This document shows, one piece after another, positions 54,510 through 63,572 of a stretch of DNA of 64,000 nt. Source of the stretch: Brevundimonas sp. (GTDB taxonomy: Bacteria > Pseudomonadota > Alphaproteobacteria > Caulobacterales > Caulobacteraceae); assembly GCF_030682035.1 (NCBI RefSeq), contig NZ_JAUXQZ010000014.1, positions 62,001-126,000 of the forward strand. Direction: 5' to 3'. The notes below the pieces were generated by a model. It did not search any database. It saw only the letters and a program-made list of their open reading frames with translations, and had not been told where the DNA came from. The position numbers and the translations under genes were made by a program. Position 1 is the first letter of the stretch. Every line of letters starts with the position of its first letter.

Positions 54510-57509
54510 TTGATTCCTGAATATCTCGAACGGGTAATAGCCCAGTTCAAAAGCGGTCAGGCCACCGAGCATAGCTATCGCCCCGCGCTCAACGACTTGT
54601 TTCAGAGCATTGACCCGTCTCTCACGGTCATCAACGAGCCGAAACAATCGGAGGGCGGTATGCCCGACTTCATGTTTCAGCGGGATGGCGTGCCGATCGG
54701 CTGGGCCGAAGCGAAGGACATCGACAAGGATGTCATCAAGCTAAAGGGCTATTCTGTTGACCAGCGTAAGCGTTACGAGGCGGCTTACCCGAACTTAATC
54801 TACACCAACGGAGTGGATTTCGAGTTCATCCGCGACGGTGAACCAGTCCATTTCGTCTCGATTGCCGACTTCCTGATGGGTCTTCAGCCCATCCCGGAAA
54901 AGTTTGATGAACTAGAACGCCAGCTCAAGCTTTTCGCCGAGCAGAAGCCCATCAGCATCCGTTCCGCCTCCAAGCTGGCGGCGATGATGGCGGCCAAGGC
55001 GGCGATCATCAAAGATGAAATTGCGCTGGCTTTACTTGAAGACCCCGAATTTCGCTCGGGCCTCGGCGGCCAGTTCAAAAGCTTCAAATCCAATCTGCTC
55101 CCGAACTTGGAGCCGGGCGAGTTTGCCGACATCTACGCCGAGACGATCACCTACGGCATGTTCGCTGCCCGCTTCCACGATGACGACCTCTCAACCTTCA
55201 GCCGCCAAGAGGCGATGGAGAAGCTCCCAGCGTCAAATCCGTTCTTGAAGGGCTTGTTCGAGTATGTCGCCGGCCCGGCCCTGCCGAAGCGGTTGACCTA
55301 CATCGTTGACGACCTGGTTGAAGTGATGCGAGCCAGCGATCCGCATTCTTTGTTCCGCGACTTCGGCAAGTTCACGGCCCGGAATGATCCCTTCATTCAC
55401 TTCTACGAAAACTTCTTGGCGGCCTATAATCCTAAGAAGCGTAAGAGCCGTGGTGTCTGGTATACCCCGGAGCCGGTGGTCGACTTCATCACCCGTGCCG
55501 TGGACGAGGTTCTGAAAACCGAGTTTCACCTGTCCGATGGCTTGGCCGATACGTCTAAGGTCACGGTGGACTGGGACACTGGCCAGAACCACGCCAAGAC
55601 GGGCAAGGCGGTAACCGAAAAGCGCCAAGTCCACAAAGTCCAGATTCTGGACCCCGCGACCGGCACTGGCACCTTCCTCGCCAAAGCCGTTCAGTTGATC
55701 TCAGATCGGGTCAAGTCCCGTGCGCCCGGCAAATGGTCGGGCTACGTAGAGCAAGACCTGCTGCCACGGCTTCATGGTTTTGAGCTGCTGATGGCCAGCT
55801 ACGCCATGTGCCACATGAAGCTGGACATGCAGCTGACCGAGAGCGGGTACAAGCCCAGCGCTAAGCCACCGCGTCTTTCCGTCTGGCTGACGAACGCGCT
55901 GGAGCCTGCGGAGCGGGATGTCCGGGACCTGTTCTTTCAGCCGTTGGCCGAAGAGGCTCGGGGAGCCAGTGAGGTTAAGAGACAGTCGCCCATCATGTGC
56001 ATCATGGGGAACCCACCCTATTCCGGAGAAAGCGCTAACAAGGGCGATCACATCACGAAACTGATGGAGGTGTACAAGAAGGAGCCGGGCGGCAAGCACC
56101 CTCTCGATGAGCGGAATTCGAAATGGCTCAATGATGACTATGTGAAGTTCATCCGTATGTCGGAGGACTTGATCGCTAAGAACGCGTCCGGAGGCGTCTT
56201 AGGGTTCATCTCTAATCACGGCTTCCTCAATAACCCGACGTTTCGAGGAATGCGGTGGCACCTTCTTAATTCGTTCGACAAAATTTGGGTGCTTGATCTT
56301 CACGGCAGCTCAAACAGAAAAGAACACGTTCCGGGTGGGGGCGCGGATAAGAACGTCTTTGACATCAAGCCGGGCGTTTCAATCATTATATGCGCTCGGG
56401 GTGCCAAGAAGAGCGACGAATTGGCGAGCGTTCAGCACGGGGACCTCTGGGGTACCCGAGCTGAGAAGGGTGCAGAACTCTTCTCGCTGAGCTTAACGGG
56501 CCCGAAATGGTCGGAGATCATTCCCGAGGCTCCGCACTACATGCTGCTTCCGTGGGACTATGTCGTGGACCGTGAGTTCCACCGTGGATTCTCGATCGAA
56601 CACGCACTGCCAATCCACTCGAATGGTATCGTTACGGGAGGCGACAAAACGTTCATCGCAGGCAGCGAGGCGGCTCTCCGGGAGCTTCACGGCGACGATG
56701 CTTCGATAAAACCGGTCTCTTATCGGCCGTTTGAGAAATCGTTCATCTTGGATGACGCGGAGAAACTCGAACGCGACCGATCGGACGTTATGGGCCACTA
56801 CCAAGTAAAATCGAATATCGGCCTCCTAGCCTCCAAGGCCTTCAACGATCTTGAGTTTGCCCATTCGTTCGTGACGACTCACCCGTCCGAAGCCATTTTT
56901 CTATCGGGAACCAGTGGCTCCAACGCGATGAACTTTCCTCTCTGGCTGTTCGAAGAGAGTAGTTTCGAAGAGCGTCGGACCAACTTGGATGCAAAACTGG
57001 TTCGCAAGCTTAAGGGCATTCTCGGTGAAGAACCGCAGCCGGAGGCCGTGTTCGATTACATCTATGGCGTCCTGCATGACCCGGCATACCGTTTGCGCTA
57101 CCGGCAAGCTCTCAGCATCGCCTACCCACATATCCCTTACCCATCCTCTCCAGAGATATTCCTGCGCATTTCTAAGATGGGGGAGGCACTACGCCGACTG
57201 CATCTCATGAACGCAGAAGCCATCGGCGATACGCCCTATCCCTACGAGGGCGAGGGGGATGACGTGGTTTTGCCGACCTATCCAACATTCGTTGAGGGTC
57301 GCGTGTATGTTAATCCGACCCAATATTTCGGGGGCGTACCCGCCGCCGCTTGGAGCTTCTTTATCGGCGGCTATCAGCCAGCTCAGAAATGGCTGAAAGA
57401 CCGGCGTCGCCGGAGCCTGTCATGGGACGAAATCGGCCAATATCAGAAGATCATAAAGATACTGGCTGAGACAAACCGGATCATGGGCGAGATTAAACTC
57501 CCTCTCTGA
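54510..57509 (+). CDS. Single-chain restriction-modification enzyme (type IIG / ISP-like)
   Basis: 999 residues from TTG 54510 (IPEYLERVIAQF), supported by GGAGGG seven bases upstream. A PD-(D/E)xK-like nuclease site is at MPDFMFQ...WAEAK (Asp53, Glu67, Lys69). A connecting helical region precedes the N6-adenine methyltransferase with motif I DPATGTGTFLAKA (~381-393) and motif IV MGNPPYSGES (NPPY ~501-504). The last ~350 residues should recognise the DNA target (for example FDYIYGVLHDPAYRLRYR). There is no helicase domain, hence type IIG-like rather than true ISP. It lies 101 bases after cas1 and 23 bases from the right terminal repeat. It may defend against phage and stabilise the element. 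Confidence 0.88.
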   Translation: MIPEYLERVIAQFKSGQATEHSYRPALNDLFQSIDPSLTVINEPKQSEGGMPDFMFQRDGVPIGWAEAKDIDKDVIKLKGYSVDQRKRYEAAYPNLIYTNGVDFEFIRDGEPVHFVSIADFLMGLQPIPEKFDELERQLKLFAEQKPISIRSASKLAAMMAAKAAIIKDEIALALLEDPEFRSGLGGQFKSFKSNLLPNLEPGEFADIYAETITYGMFAARFHDDDLSTFSRQEAMEKLPASNPFLKGLFEYVAGPALPKRLTYIVDDLVEVMRASDPHSLFRDFGKFTARNDPFIHFYENFLAAYNPKKRKSRGVWYTPEPVVDFITRAVDEVLKTEFHLSDGLADTSKVTVDWDTGQNHAKTGKAVTEKRQVHKVQILDPATGTGTFLAKAVQLISDRVKSRAPGKWSGYVEQDLLPRLHGFELLMASYAMCHMKLDMQLTESGYKPSAKPPRLSVWLTNALEPAERDVRDLFFQPLAEEARGASEVKRQSPIMCIMGNPPYSGESANKGDHITKLMEVYKKEPGGKHPLDERNSKWLNDDYVKFIRMSEDLIAKNASGGVLGFISNHGFLNNPTFRGMRWHLLNSFDKIWVLDLHGSSNRKEHVPGGGADKNVFDIKPGVSIIICARGAKKSDELASVQHGDLWGTRAEKGAELFSLSLTGPKWSEIIPEAPHYMLLPWDYVVDREFHRGFSIEHALPIHSNGIVTGGDKTFIAGSEAALRELHGDDASIKPVSYRPFEKSFILDDAEKLERDRSDVMGHYQVKSNIGLLASKAFNDLEFAHSFVTTHPSEAIFLSGTSGSNAMNFPLWLFEESSFEERRTNLDAKLVRKLKGILGEEPQPEAVFDYIYGVLHDPAYRLRYRQALSIAYPHIPYPSSPEIFLRISKMGEALRRLHLMNAEAIGDTPYPYEGEGDDVVLPTYPTFVEGRVYVNPTQYFGGVPAAAWSFFIGGYQPAQKWLKDRRRRSLSWDEIGQYQKIIKILAETNRIMGEIKLPL

Positions 57510-57532
57510 GCGACCGGCAGACGGAGCTCAGA

Positions 57533-57581
57533 CCTAGTGCCCAGAGTGCGGCTCATCGGGCCGGTAGCTCTATCCCTTCGC
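57533..57581 (-). repeat. Right terminal inverted repeat of the casposon
   Basis: 49 bases ending gctctatcccttcgc, the complement of the left repeat with one mismatch. The restriction-modification gene stops 23 bases inside. Confidence 0.93.
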
Positions 57582-57591
57582 AGGCGTTCCC
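57582..57591. repeat. Right target-site duplication of the casposon
   Basis: aggcgttccc, identical to 43458-43467. It continues gcgaaaagaac into the recA promoter region, which reconstructs the uninterrupted target. Confidence 0.85.
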
Positions 57592-57605
57592 GCGAAAAGA
57601 ACATA

Positions 57606-57633
57606 TTGGCAACCAGAACAAACCGTGTACTAA
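57606..57633 (+). promoter_or_regulatory. Putative recA promoter with LexA-like box
   Basis: ttggca (57606) and tactaa (57628) are spaced by 16 bases, a plausible -35/-10 pair, about 80 bases before the recA start. Overlapping the -10 is gaac-N7-gtac (57616-57630). This is one mismatch from gaacN7gaac, the complement of the direct-repeat SOS box gttcN7gttc of Alphaproteobacteria. The casposon end lies only 24 bases upstream. Confidence 0.6.
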
Positions 57634-57711
57634 CTGCACCTCAACAGGGAGCGGGTCCAGGCGGGTCTCTCCCGGAACCAGATGGGAATCATGGCAAGGG
57701 AGAGTGGCAAG

Positions 57712-58767
57712 GTGGCAGCTCAGGCGAATCTGAAATTGGTGGGCAAGGACGACGGCGACAAGCAGCGCGCGCTCGAGGCGGCGATCGCCCAGATCGACCG
57801 CGCCTTCGGCAAGGGCTCGGTGATGAAGCTGGGCAAGGGCGGGGTGGTCCAGGAGATCGCCTCGGTCTCGACCGGCTCGCTGGGTCTGGACATGGCGCTG
57901 GGTATCGGCGGCCTGCCGCGCGGCCGGGTGATCGAGGTGTTCGGGCCGGAAAGCTCGGGCAAGACGACCCTGGCCCTGCATACGGTGGCCGAGATCCAGA
58001 AGGCCGGCGGCACCGCCGCCTTCGTCGACGCCGAACACGCGCTCGATCCCGGTTACGCCCAGAAGCTGGGCGTCAACCTCGACGACCTGCTGGTGTCGCA
58101 ACCCGACACGGGCGAACAGGCGCTGGAAATCGTGGACACCCTGGTGCGTTCCGGCGCCGTGGACATCGTGGTTATCGACTCCGTCGCGGCGCTGACGCCC
58201 CGGGCCGAGATCGAGGGCGAGATGGGCGACAGCCTGCCCGGCCTGCAGGCCCGGCTCATGAGCCAGGCGCTGCGCAAGCTCACCGGCGGCATCAAGAAGA
58301 GCAACACCATGGTCATCTTCATCAACCAGATCCGCATGAAGATCGGCGTGATGTTCGGCAACCCCGAAACCACCACCGGCGGCAACGCGCTGAAGTTCTA
58401 CGCCTCGGTGCGGCTGGACATCCGCCGCACCGGCAGCATCAAGAAGGGCGAAGAAGTCATCGGCAGCGAGACCAAGGTCAAGGTCGTGAAGAACAAGGTC
58501 GCGCCGCCCTTCAAGACGGCCGAGTTCGACATCCTCTACGGCGAAGGCATCAGCCGCGAGGGCGAGATCATCGACATGGGAGTGGCCGCCCACATCCTCG
58601 ACAAGAGCGGCGCCTGGTACGCCTACAACGGCGAGAAGATCGGCCAGGGCAAGGACAACGCGCGCGAGTTCCTGCGCGAGAACCCCGAGATCTCGCGCGA
58701 GATCGAGAACAAGGTCCGCCAGTCGATGGGCATTCCGCTGCTCGGCGGCGAGGCTGCGGCCGCGTAA
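57712..58767 (+). CDS. recA: RecA recombinase, probably a chimera of two lineages
   Basis: 351 residues from GTG 57712, whose start [20 protein letters not shown] lines up with Caulobacterales RecA; GGGAG lies nine bases before. Walker A is [10 protein letters not shown]. The first half ([32 protein letters not shown]) reads as alphaproteobacterial. The second half ([75 protein letters not shown]) reads as betaproteobacterial. The switch is somewhere around residues 150-190 (58,150-58,290). The frame is intact and all motifs are present, so the product would be functional if real. Confidence 0.9.
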   Translation: MAAQANLKLVGKDDGDKQRALEAAIAQIDRAFGKGSVMKLGKGGVVQEIASVSTGSLGLDMALGIGGLPRGRVIEVFGPESSGKTTLALHTVAEIQKAGGTAAFVDAEHALDPGYAQKLGVNLDDLLVSQPDTGEQALEIVDTLVRSGAVDIVVIDSVAALTPRAEIEGEMGDSLPGLQARLMSQALRKLTGGIKKSNTMVIFINQIRMKIGVMFGNPETTTGGNALKFYASVRLDIRRTGSIKKGEEVIGSETKVKVVKNKVAPPFKTAEFDILYGEGISREGEIIDMGVAAHILDKSGAWYAYNGEKIGQGKDNAREFLRENPEISREIENKVRQSMGIPLLGGEAAAA

Positions 58768-58802
58768 GGGCGGCCGCGCGGCAGGCGGCCAGCGGGCCGG
58801 GC

Positions 58803-59270
58803 ATGGGTTTCGGCGCGCTTTCGGTGAAGGGCCGGGCGCTGCGCTACCTGGCGCAGCGTGAGCATTCGCGCAGCGAACTCGAGCGCAAGCTGGCGCGCCA
58901 TGTCGAAGACTCGCCCACGGCCAGCGCCCAGGCGCAGATCGCCGCGGCGCTGGACGAACTCGCCGCCAAGGGCCTGCTCAGCGAAGCGCGGGTCGCCGAG
59001 TCGGTGCTTGCCGGCCAGGGCGCGCGCTACGGCGTGCGGCGGCTGAAGCAGACGCTGCTAGCCAAGGGCCTGGACGCCGAGCTCGTGGCCCGCACCCTGC
59101 AGCAAGCCCGCGGCACCGAGCTCGAGCGCGCGCGCGAGGTCTGGCGTCGCCGCTTCGGTACGCCACCGGCCGACGCCACTGAGCGCGCCCGGCAGATGCG
59201 CTTCCTGGCCGGCCGCGGTTTCGAGGGCGAGGTCATCCGCCGCATCGTGCGGGGTGCTGAAGACGACTGA
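58803..59270 (+). CDS. recX: RecA regulator RecX
   Basis: 155 residues, helical three-repeat RecX fold: [22 protein letters not shown], then [36 protein letters not shown] and [35 protein letters not shown]. It binds RecA filaments and limits their activity. It follows recA after 35 bases, the operon order usual in Betaproteobacteria; I would expect alaS after recA in Caulobacterales. Codon choice and neighbours belong to the beta-like part of the window. Confidence 0.94.
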   Translation: MGFGALSVKGRALRYLAQREHSRSELERKLARHVEDSPTASAQAQIAAALDELAAKGLLSEARVAESVLAGQGARYGVRRLKQTLLAKGLDAELVARTLQQARGTELERAREVWRRRFGTPPADATERARQMRFLAGRGFEGEVIRRIVRGAEDD

Positions 59271-59400
59271 ACCTGCCGGTCGGCGCAGGGCACTGCGGTT
59301 TGCGGTGGGTCAGTTTCTGCTGCGCAGCAGCATGCTAAATTCGCCCGCGCTTGAGCCTACCCACACCAGACCGAGAACGCTGTCCAGCGAGGAACCTCCG

Positions 59401-60561
<1,161 letters not shown>

Positions 60562-60571
60562 GGACGAGAGC

Positions 60572-61465
60572 ATGAGCATCCTGATCAACAAGGACACCAA
60601 GGTCATCACCCAGGGCATGACGGGCAAGACCGGGCAGTACCACACCATGGGCTGCCAGGCCTATGCCAACGGCAAGAACTGCTTCGTGGCCGGCGTGAAC
60701 CCGAAGAAGGCCGGCGAGACGCTCCTGGGCATTCCCATCCACGCCAGCGTGGCCGACGCCAAGGCCGCCACCGGCGCCACCGTGAGCGTGGTCTACGTTC
60801 CGCCCGCGGGCGCCGCCGACGCCATCTGGGAGGCGGTGCAAGCCGAACTCGATCTCGTCATCTGCATCACCGAAGGCATCCCCGTGAAGGACATGCTGAT
60901 GGTGCGCAACAAGATGCGGGTCCGGGAAGCCGCCGGGGGCAAGAAGACGCTGCTGCTGGGCCCCAACTGCCCCGGCCTGATCACGCCCGAGGAGATCAAG
61001 ATCGGCATCATGCCGGGCCACATCCACAAGAAGGGCCGCATCGGCGTGGTCAGCCGCTCCGGCACGCTGACCTACGAAGCGGTGGCCCAGCTCACCGAGA
61101 TCGGCCTCGGCCAGAGCTCGGCCGTGGGCATCGGCGGTGACCCGATCAACGGGCTCAAGCACATCGACATCATGCAGCTGTTCAACGACGACCCCGACAC
61201 CGACGCCGTGATCATGATCGGCGAGATCGGCGGCTCCGACGAGGCCGAGGCCGCGCGCTGGTGCAAGGCGCATATGAAGAAGCCCATCGTCGGCTTCATC
61301 GCCGGGGTCACCGCGCCAGCCGGCAAGCGCATGGGGCACGCCGGTGCGCTCATCAGCGGGGGCGCCGACACCGCCGACGCCAAGCTCGCCATCCTTGAGG
61401 AGTGCGGCTTCACCGTCACGCGCAATCCTTCGGAGATGGGCCGCCTGCTCAAGGCGTTGCTCTAG
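60572..61465 (+). CDS. sucD: Succinyl-CoA synthetase alpha subunit
   Basis: 297 residues: CoA-binding Rossmann domain ([22 protein letters not shown]) and the [14 protein letters not shown] segment, followed by [17 protein letters not shown]. The phospho-His loop is in [14 protein letters not shown] (about His 252). It forms the catalytic complex with SucC and is followed by a strong terminator, so recA-recX-sucC-sucD may end here as a unit. Confidence 0.96.
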   Translation: MSILINKDTKVITQGMTGKTGQYHTMGCQAYANGKNCFVAGVNPKKAGETLLGIPIHASVADAKAATGATVSVVYVPPAGAADAIWEAVQAELDLVICITEGIPVKDMLMVRNKMRVREAAGGKKTLLLGPNCPGLITPEEIKIGIMPGHIHKKGRIGVVSRSGTLTYEAVAQLTEIGLGQSSAVGIGGDPINGLKHIDIMQLFNDDPDTDAVIMIGEIGGSDEAEAARWCKAHMKKPIVGFIAGVTAPAGKRMGHAGALISGGADTADAKLAILEECGFTVTRNPSEMGRLLKALL

Positions 61466-61485
61466 GCTCCGTCGGGATTCGCCGT

Positions 61486-61519
61486 GGCAGGGCCGCTCAG
61501 GGCGGCCCTGCCCTTTTTC
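61486..61519 (+). terminator. Rho-independent terminator after sucD
   Basis: Stem ggcagggccgc / gcggccctgcc (eleven pairs) with a five-base loop, followed by cttttt. Located 21 bases after the sucD stop. Confidence 0.93.
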
Positions 61520-61577
61520 AGCGGGCCGGTGTCGCCGAGCCGGCCGGCGCCCGGGGCGGCAACCGCCGTGCCGCCGC

Positions 61578-62021
61578 CTACCGGCAGACGAGCACCGGGA
61601 CCTTGGCGTCCGTCAGCACCTTCTGGGTCTCGCTGCCCAGCAGCAGGCTGGTCAACCCGTGCCGGCCGTGCGAGGCCATCACGATGAGGTCGCACTTGTG
61701 GCTTGCGGCCAGCTTCACGATCGCCTCGGCCGGGTACTCGCCCGTGACCGTCACGCCCTCGAAGGCCACGCCGGCCTGCTGGGCAGCCTGCTCGATGGCG
61801 CCCAGGTGGCGCGCCGCGGCGCGCGCCGTGAGTGCCGCGTGCTCGTCGGGCTGCATATAGTCCACCGGCAGCAGGCCTTCGAAGACCAGCGGTGTGGGTG
61901 CCGGAGCGACGAACAGGCCCGTCACCTTGGCGCCGACGACCTTGGCCAGTTCGACCCCATGGGCCACCGCGTGCGCGGAGAACTTGGAACCGTCGGTCGG
62001 GATCAGGATGTGTTTGTACAT
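61578..62021 (-). CDS. Universal stress protein (UspA family)
   Basis: 147 residues starting MYKHILIPTDGSKFSAHAV. The ATP-binding motif of the UspA fold is at the end (MASHGRHGLTSLLLGSETQKVL), followed by the final VPVLVCR strand. It is cytoplasmic and presumably stress-related. I use the ATG at 62021; a TTG two codons upstream also exists. It follows the transporter gene on the same strand by 22 bases and is probably co-expressed with it. Confidence 0.94.
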   Translation of the reverse strand: MYKHILIPTDGSKFSAHAVAHGVELAKVVGAKVTGLFVAPAPTPLVFEGLLPVDYMQPDEHAALTARAAARHLGAIEQAAQQAGVAFEGVTVTGEYPAEAIVKLAASHKCDLIVMASHGRHGLTSLLLGSETQKVLTDAKVPVLVCR

Positions 62022-62043
62022 GGCCAACTCCAGTGTCTAGGCG

Positions 62044-63360
62044 TCACTTCACAAAGGGCAGGACCCAGATGAGCATGCCGAGCACGTAGCACACGGCCGC
62101 CGCAACCAGGGTGAAAGGCACGCTCCAGGACAAGAATTCGCGCAGCGAAACCTTGCGGTTTTCTTCGCGCTGGCAGATGTTGAGCGCGGCATACAGCGCC
62201 GGTGCGCCGGCCACCGTGAGGTTGCTGCCCAGAGTGCCAGACCACAGCAGCATCCACCACAGCGGCCAGGGTTCCACGCCATCGGCCTGCAGGTCCTTGA
62301 TGGTGCGCAGGAAGGTCAGGATGTAGGCGTCGTGCTCCACGATGCCGACGATGGGCACCGTCAGCCAGTACATCAACGTGGCCCCCAGCGCATAGCTCTC
62401 GGTGAAGATCGGCCGCAGCTTGTCCGCCAGCAGATCCAGCAGGTGCATGCGCTCCAGCCCGCCGACGAGCGCGAACAGGGCCACGTAGAAGAAGATCGCG
62501 CGCCAGTCGAGCTCGGCAAGGATCTCTTCGAAGTCGGGCGCCTTGACGCGGTCACCCAGCAACTCCAGCAGCAGCACCAGCGTCACGGCACCGGTCATGG
62601 CGATGAAACCCAGCTTGACGCCCAGCGTCTGGCGCATGGCCATGCCCAGCACGGTGAGCAGGAACCAGCCGACCACGATGGTGGCGAATAGCTTGTTCGG
62701 GATGCGGGTCTCTATGCCTATGCGCTCAATGTCCACCACCTGGCGCCCGTAGCCGCGAAAGCCGTAGGCATACATGGCCGCGAGGGTGATCACGAAGGTC
62801 ACCATGAGGATCGGAAACGACGACGGCCGCCCGTGCTGCCAGAAGAAGTCCATGAACTCGGCGCCCGCCACGCTGTGCAGCATCTGCGGCGGCAGGTCGC
62901 CCAGCAACATGGCCGAGCCCATGAAGTTGGCGGCGAAGCCGATCATCAGCACCAGCGGCGTCACCGGCAGCTTGAGTGCGCGGGCCAGTGGCAGCGCCAC
63001 CGGCGCCATCATCAGGATCACGACCACGTTGTCGACGAACATCGAGATCACCCCCGACAACACCGACAGGATCATCACCAGCAGGCCGGGCCGGCCACCC
63101 GACAGGCGCAACGCCTGCACGGAAAGCCAACTCGGCACGCCGGTCTTGCCGAAATACGAGGCGATGATCCAGACGCTGACCAGGATCGCCATCACGTTCC
63201 AGTCGACCAGCCCGAAGGCGTCGACGTCGGTCATGACGCCGATCCAGATCATGATGCTCACGCCGATCAGCGCGGCCACCGTACTGTCCACCACGTTGGT
63301 GATGACAACGATGATCGTGATTGCGAACACCGCAATCGTCAGCCATGCCATGGTGTCCAT
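62044..63360 (-). CDS. ArsB/NhaD/CitMHS-type ion transporter
   Basis: 438 residues, about 11-12 membrane helices. It opens with MDTMAWLTIAVFAITIIVVITN and has two repeated halves typical of the ion-transporter superfamily: FVDNVVVILMMAPVALPLARAL in the first and WSGTLGSNLTVAGAPALYAALN in the second. NhaD-type Na+/H+ exchange or arsenite/anion transport is possible; the specificity cannot be read. The start at 63360 has aagggg ahead. The frame's upstream extension lacks membrane character and is rejected. Confidence 0.88.
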   Translation of the reverse strand: MDTMAWLTIAVFAITIIVVITNVVDSTVAALIGVSIMIWIGVMTDVDAFGLVDWNVMAILVSVWIIASYFGKTGVPSWLSVQALRLSGGRPGLLVMILSVLSGVISMFVDNVVVILMMAPVALPLARALKLPVTPLVLMIGFAANFMGSAMLLGDLPPQMLHSVAGAEFMDFFWQHGRPSSFPILMVTFVITLAAMYAYGFRGYGRQVVDIERIGIETRIPNKLFATIVVGWFLLTVLGMAMRQTLGVKLGFIAMTGAVTLVLLLELLGDRVKAPDFEEILAELDWRAIFFYVALFALVGGLERMHLLDLLADKLRPIFTESYALGATLMYWLTVPIVGIVEHDAYILTFLRTIKDLQADGVEPWPLWWMLLWSGTLGSNLTVAGAPALYAALNICQREENRKVSLREFLSWSVPFTLVAAAVCYVLGMLIWVLPFVK

Positions 63361-63572
63361 GCATCCCCTTCTTTGTTTTCCTTGCTCCGCGCTGCGGAGC
63401 GCTCGCGCCGGCAGCGCGAAAACATTTTGTCCTGGCCCGACAACGAGTCCGCTACGCAGTTTTGCGGATGCCGCCCCGGTGGGATCCAACGGCGCGTCAC
63501 CTCAGCCGGGGGGTGAGGCCGCATGCTAAGGTTTGCCGTACGCGCATTCGTGGCCCGCCTGGAGATTGAGAA

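Larger units (their letters stand above)
43468..57581. mobile_element. Casposon: Cas1/PolB-encoding self-synthesising transposon carrying defence genes
   Basis: A 14,114-bp unit bounded by inverted terminal repeats with 48 of 49 matching bases and by a direct target duplication. From left to right it encodes a UvrD-type helicase, OLD nuclease, family B DNA polymerase, HNH nuclease and an HTH protein (all minus strand). Then, on the plus strand, come an unknown HTH-type protein, a small frame, Cas1 and a type IIG-like restriction-modification enzyme. No other recombinase or transposase lies inside, so Cas1 is the only candidate integrase. Cas1, PolB, HNH and HTH are the core set of casposons. 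The helicase/OLD and restriction genes are cargo and look more AT-rich than the host flanks. No cas2, other cas genes or CRISPR repeats are visible. Confidence 0.88.

Noticed and set aside
53176..57532. CRISPR-Cas locus suggested by the cas1 gene
   Set aside because: No regularly spaced direct repeats, no cas2, no effector or other cas genes on either strand of the element; terminal repeats and PolB point to a casposon instead.
57537..57711. RecA beginning upstream with a longer N-terminus
   Set aside because: The frame overlapping this stretch runs through the casposon end and gives a non-RecA sequence; GTG 57712 aligns with the family start and has a suitable GGGAG.
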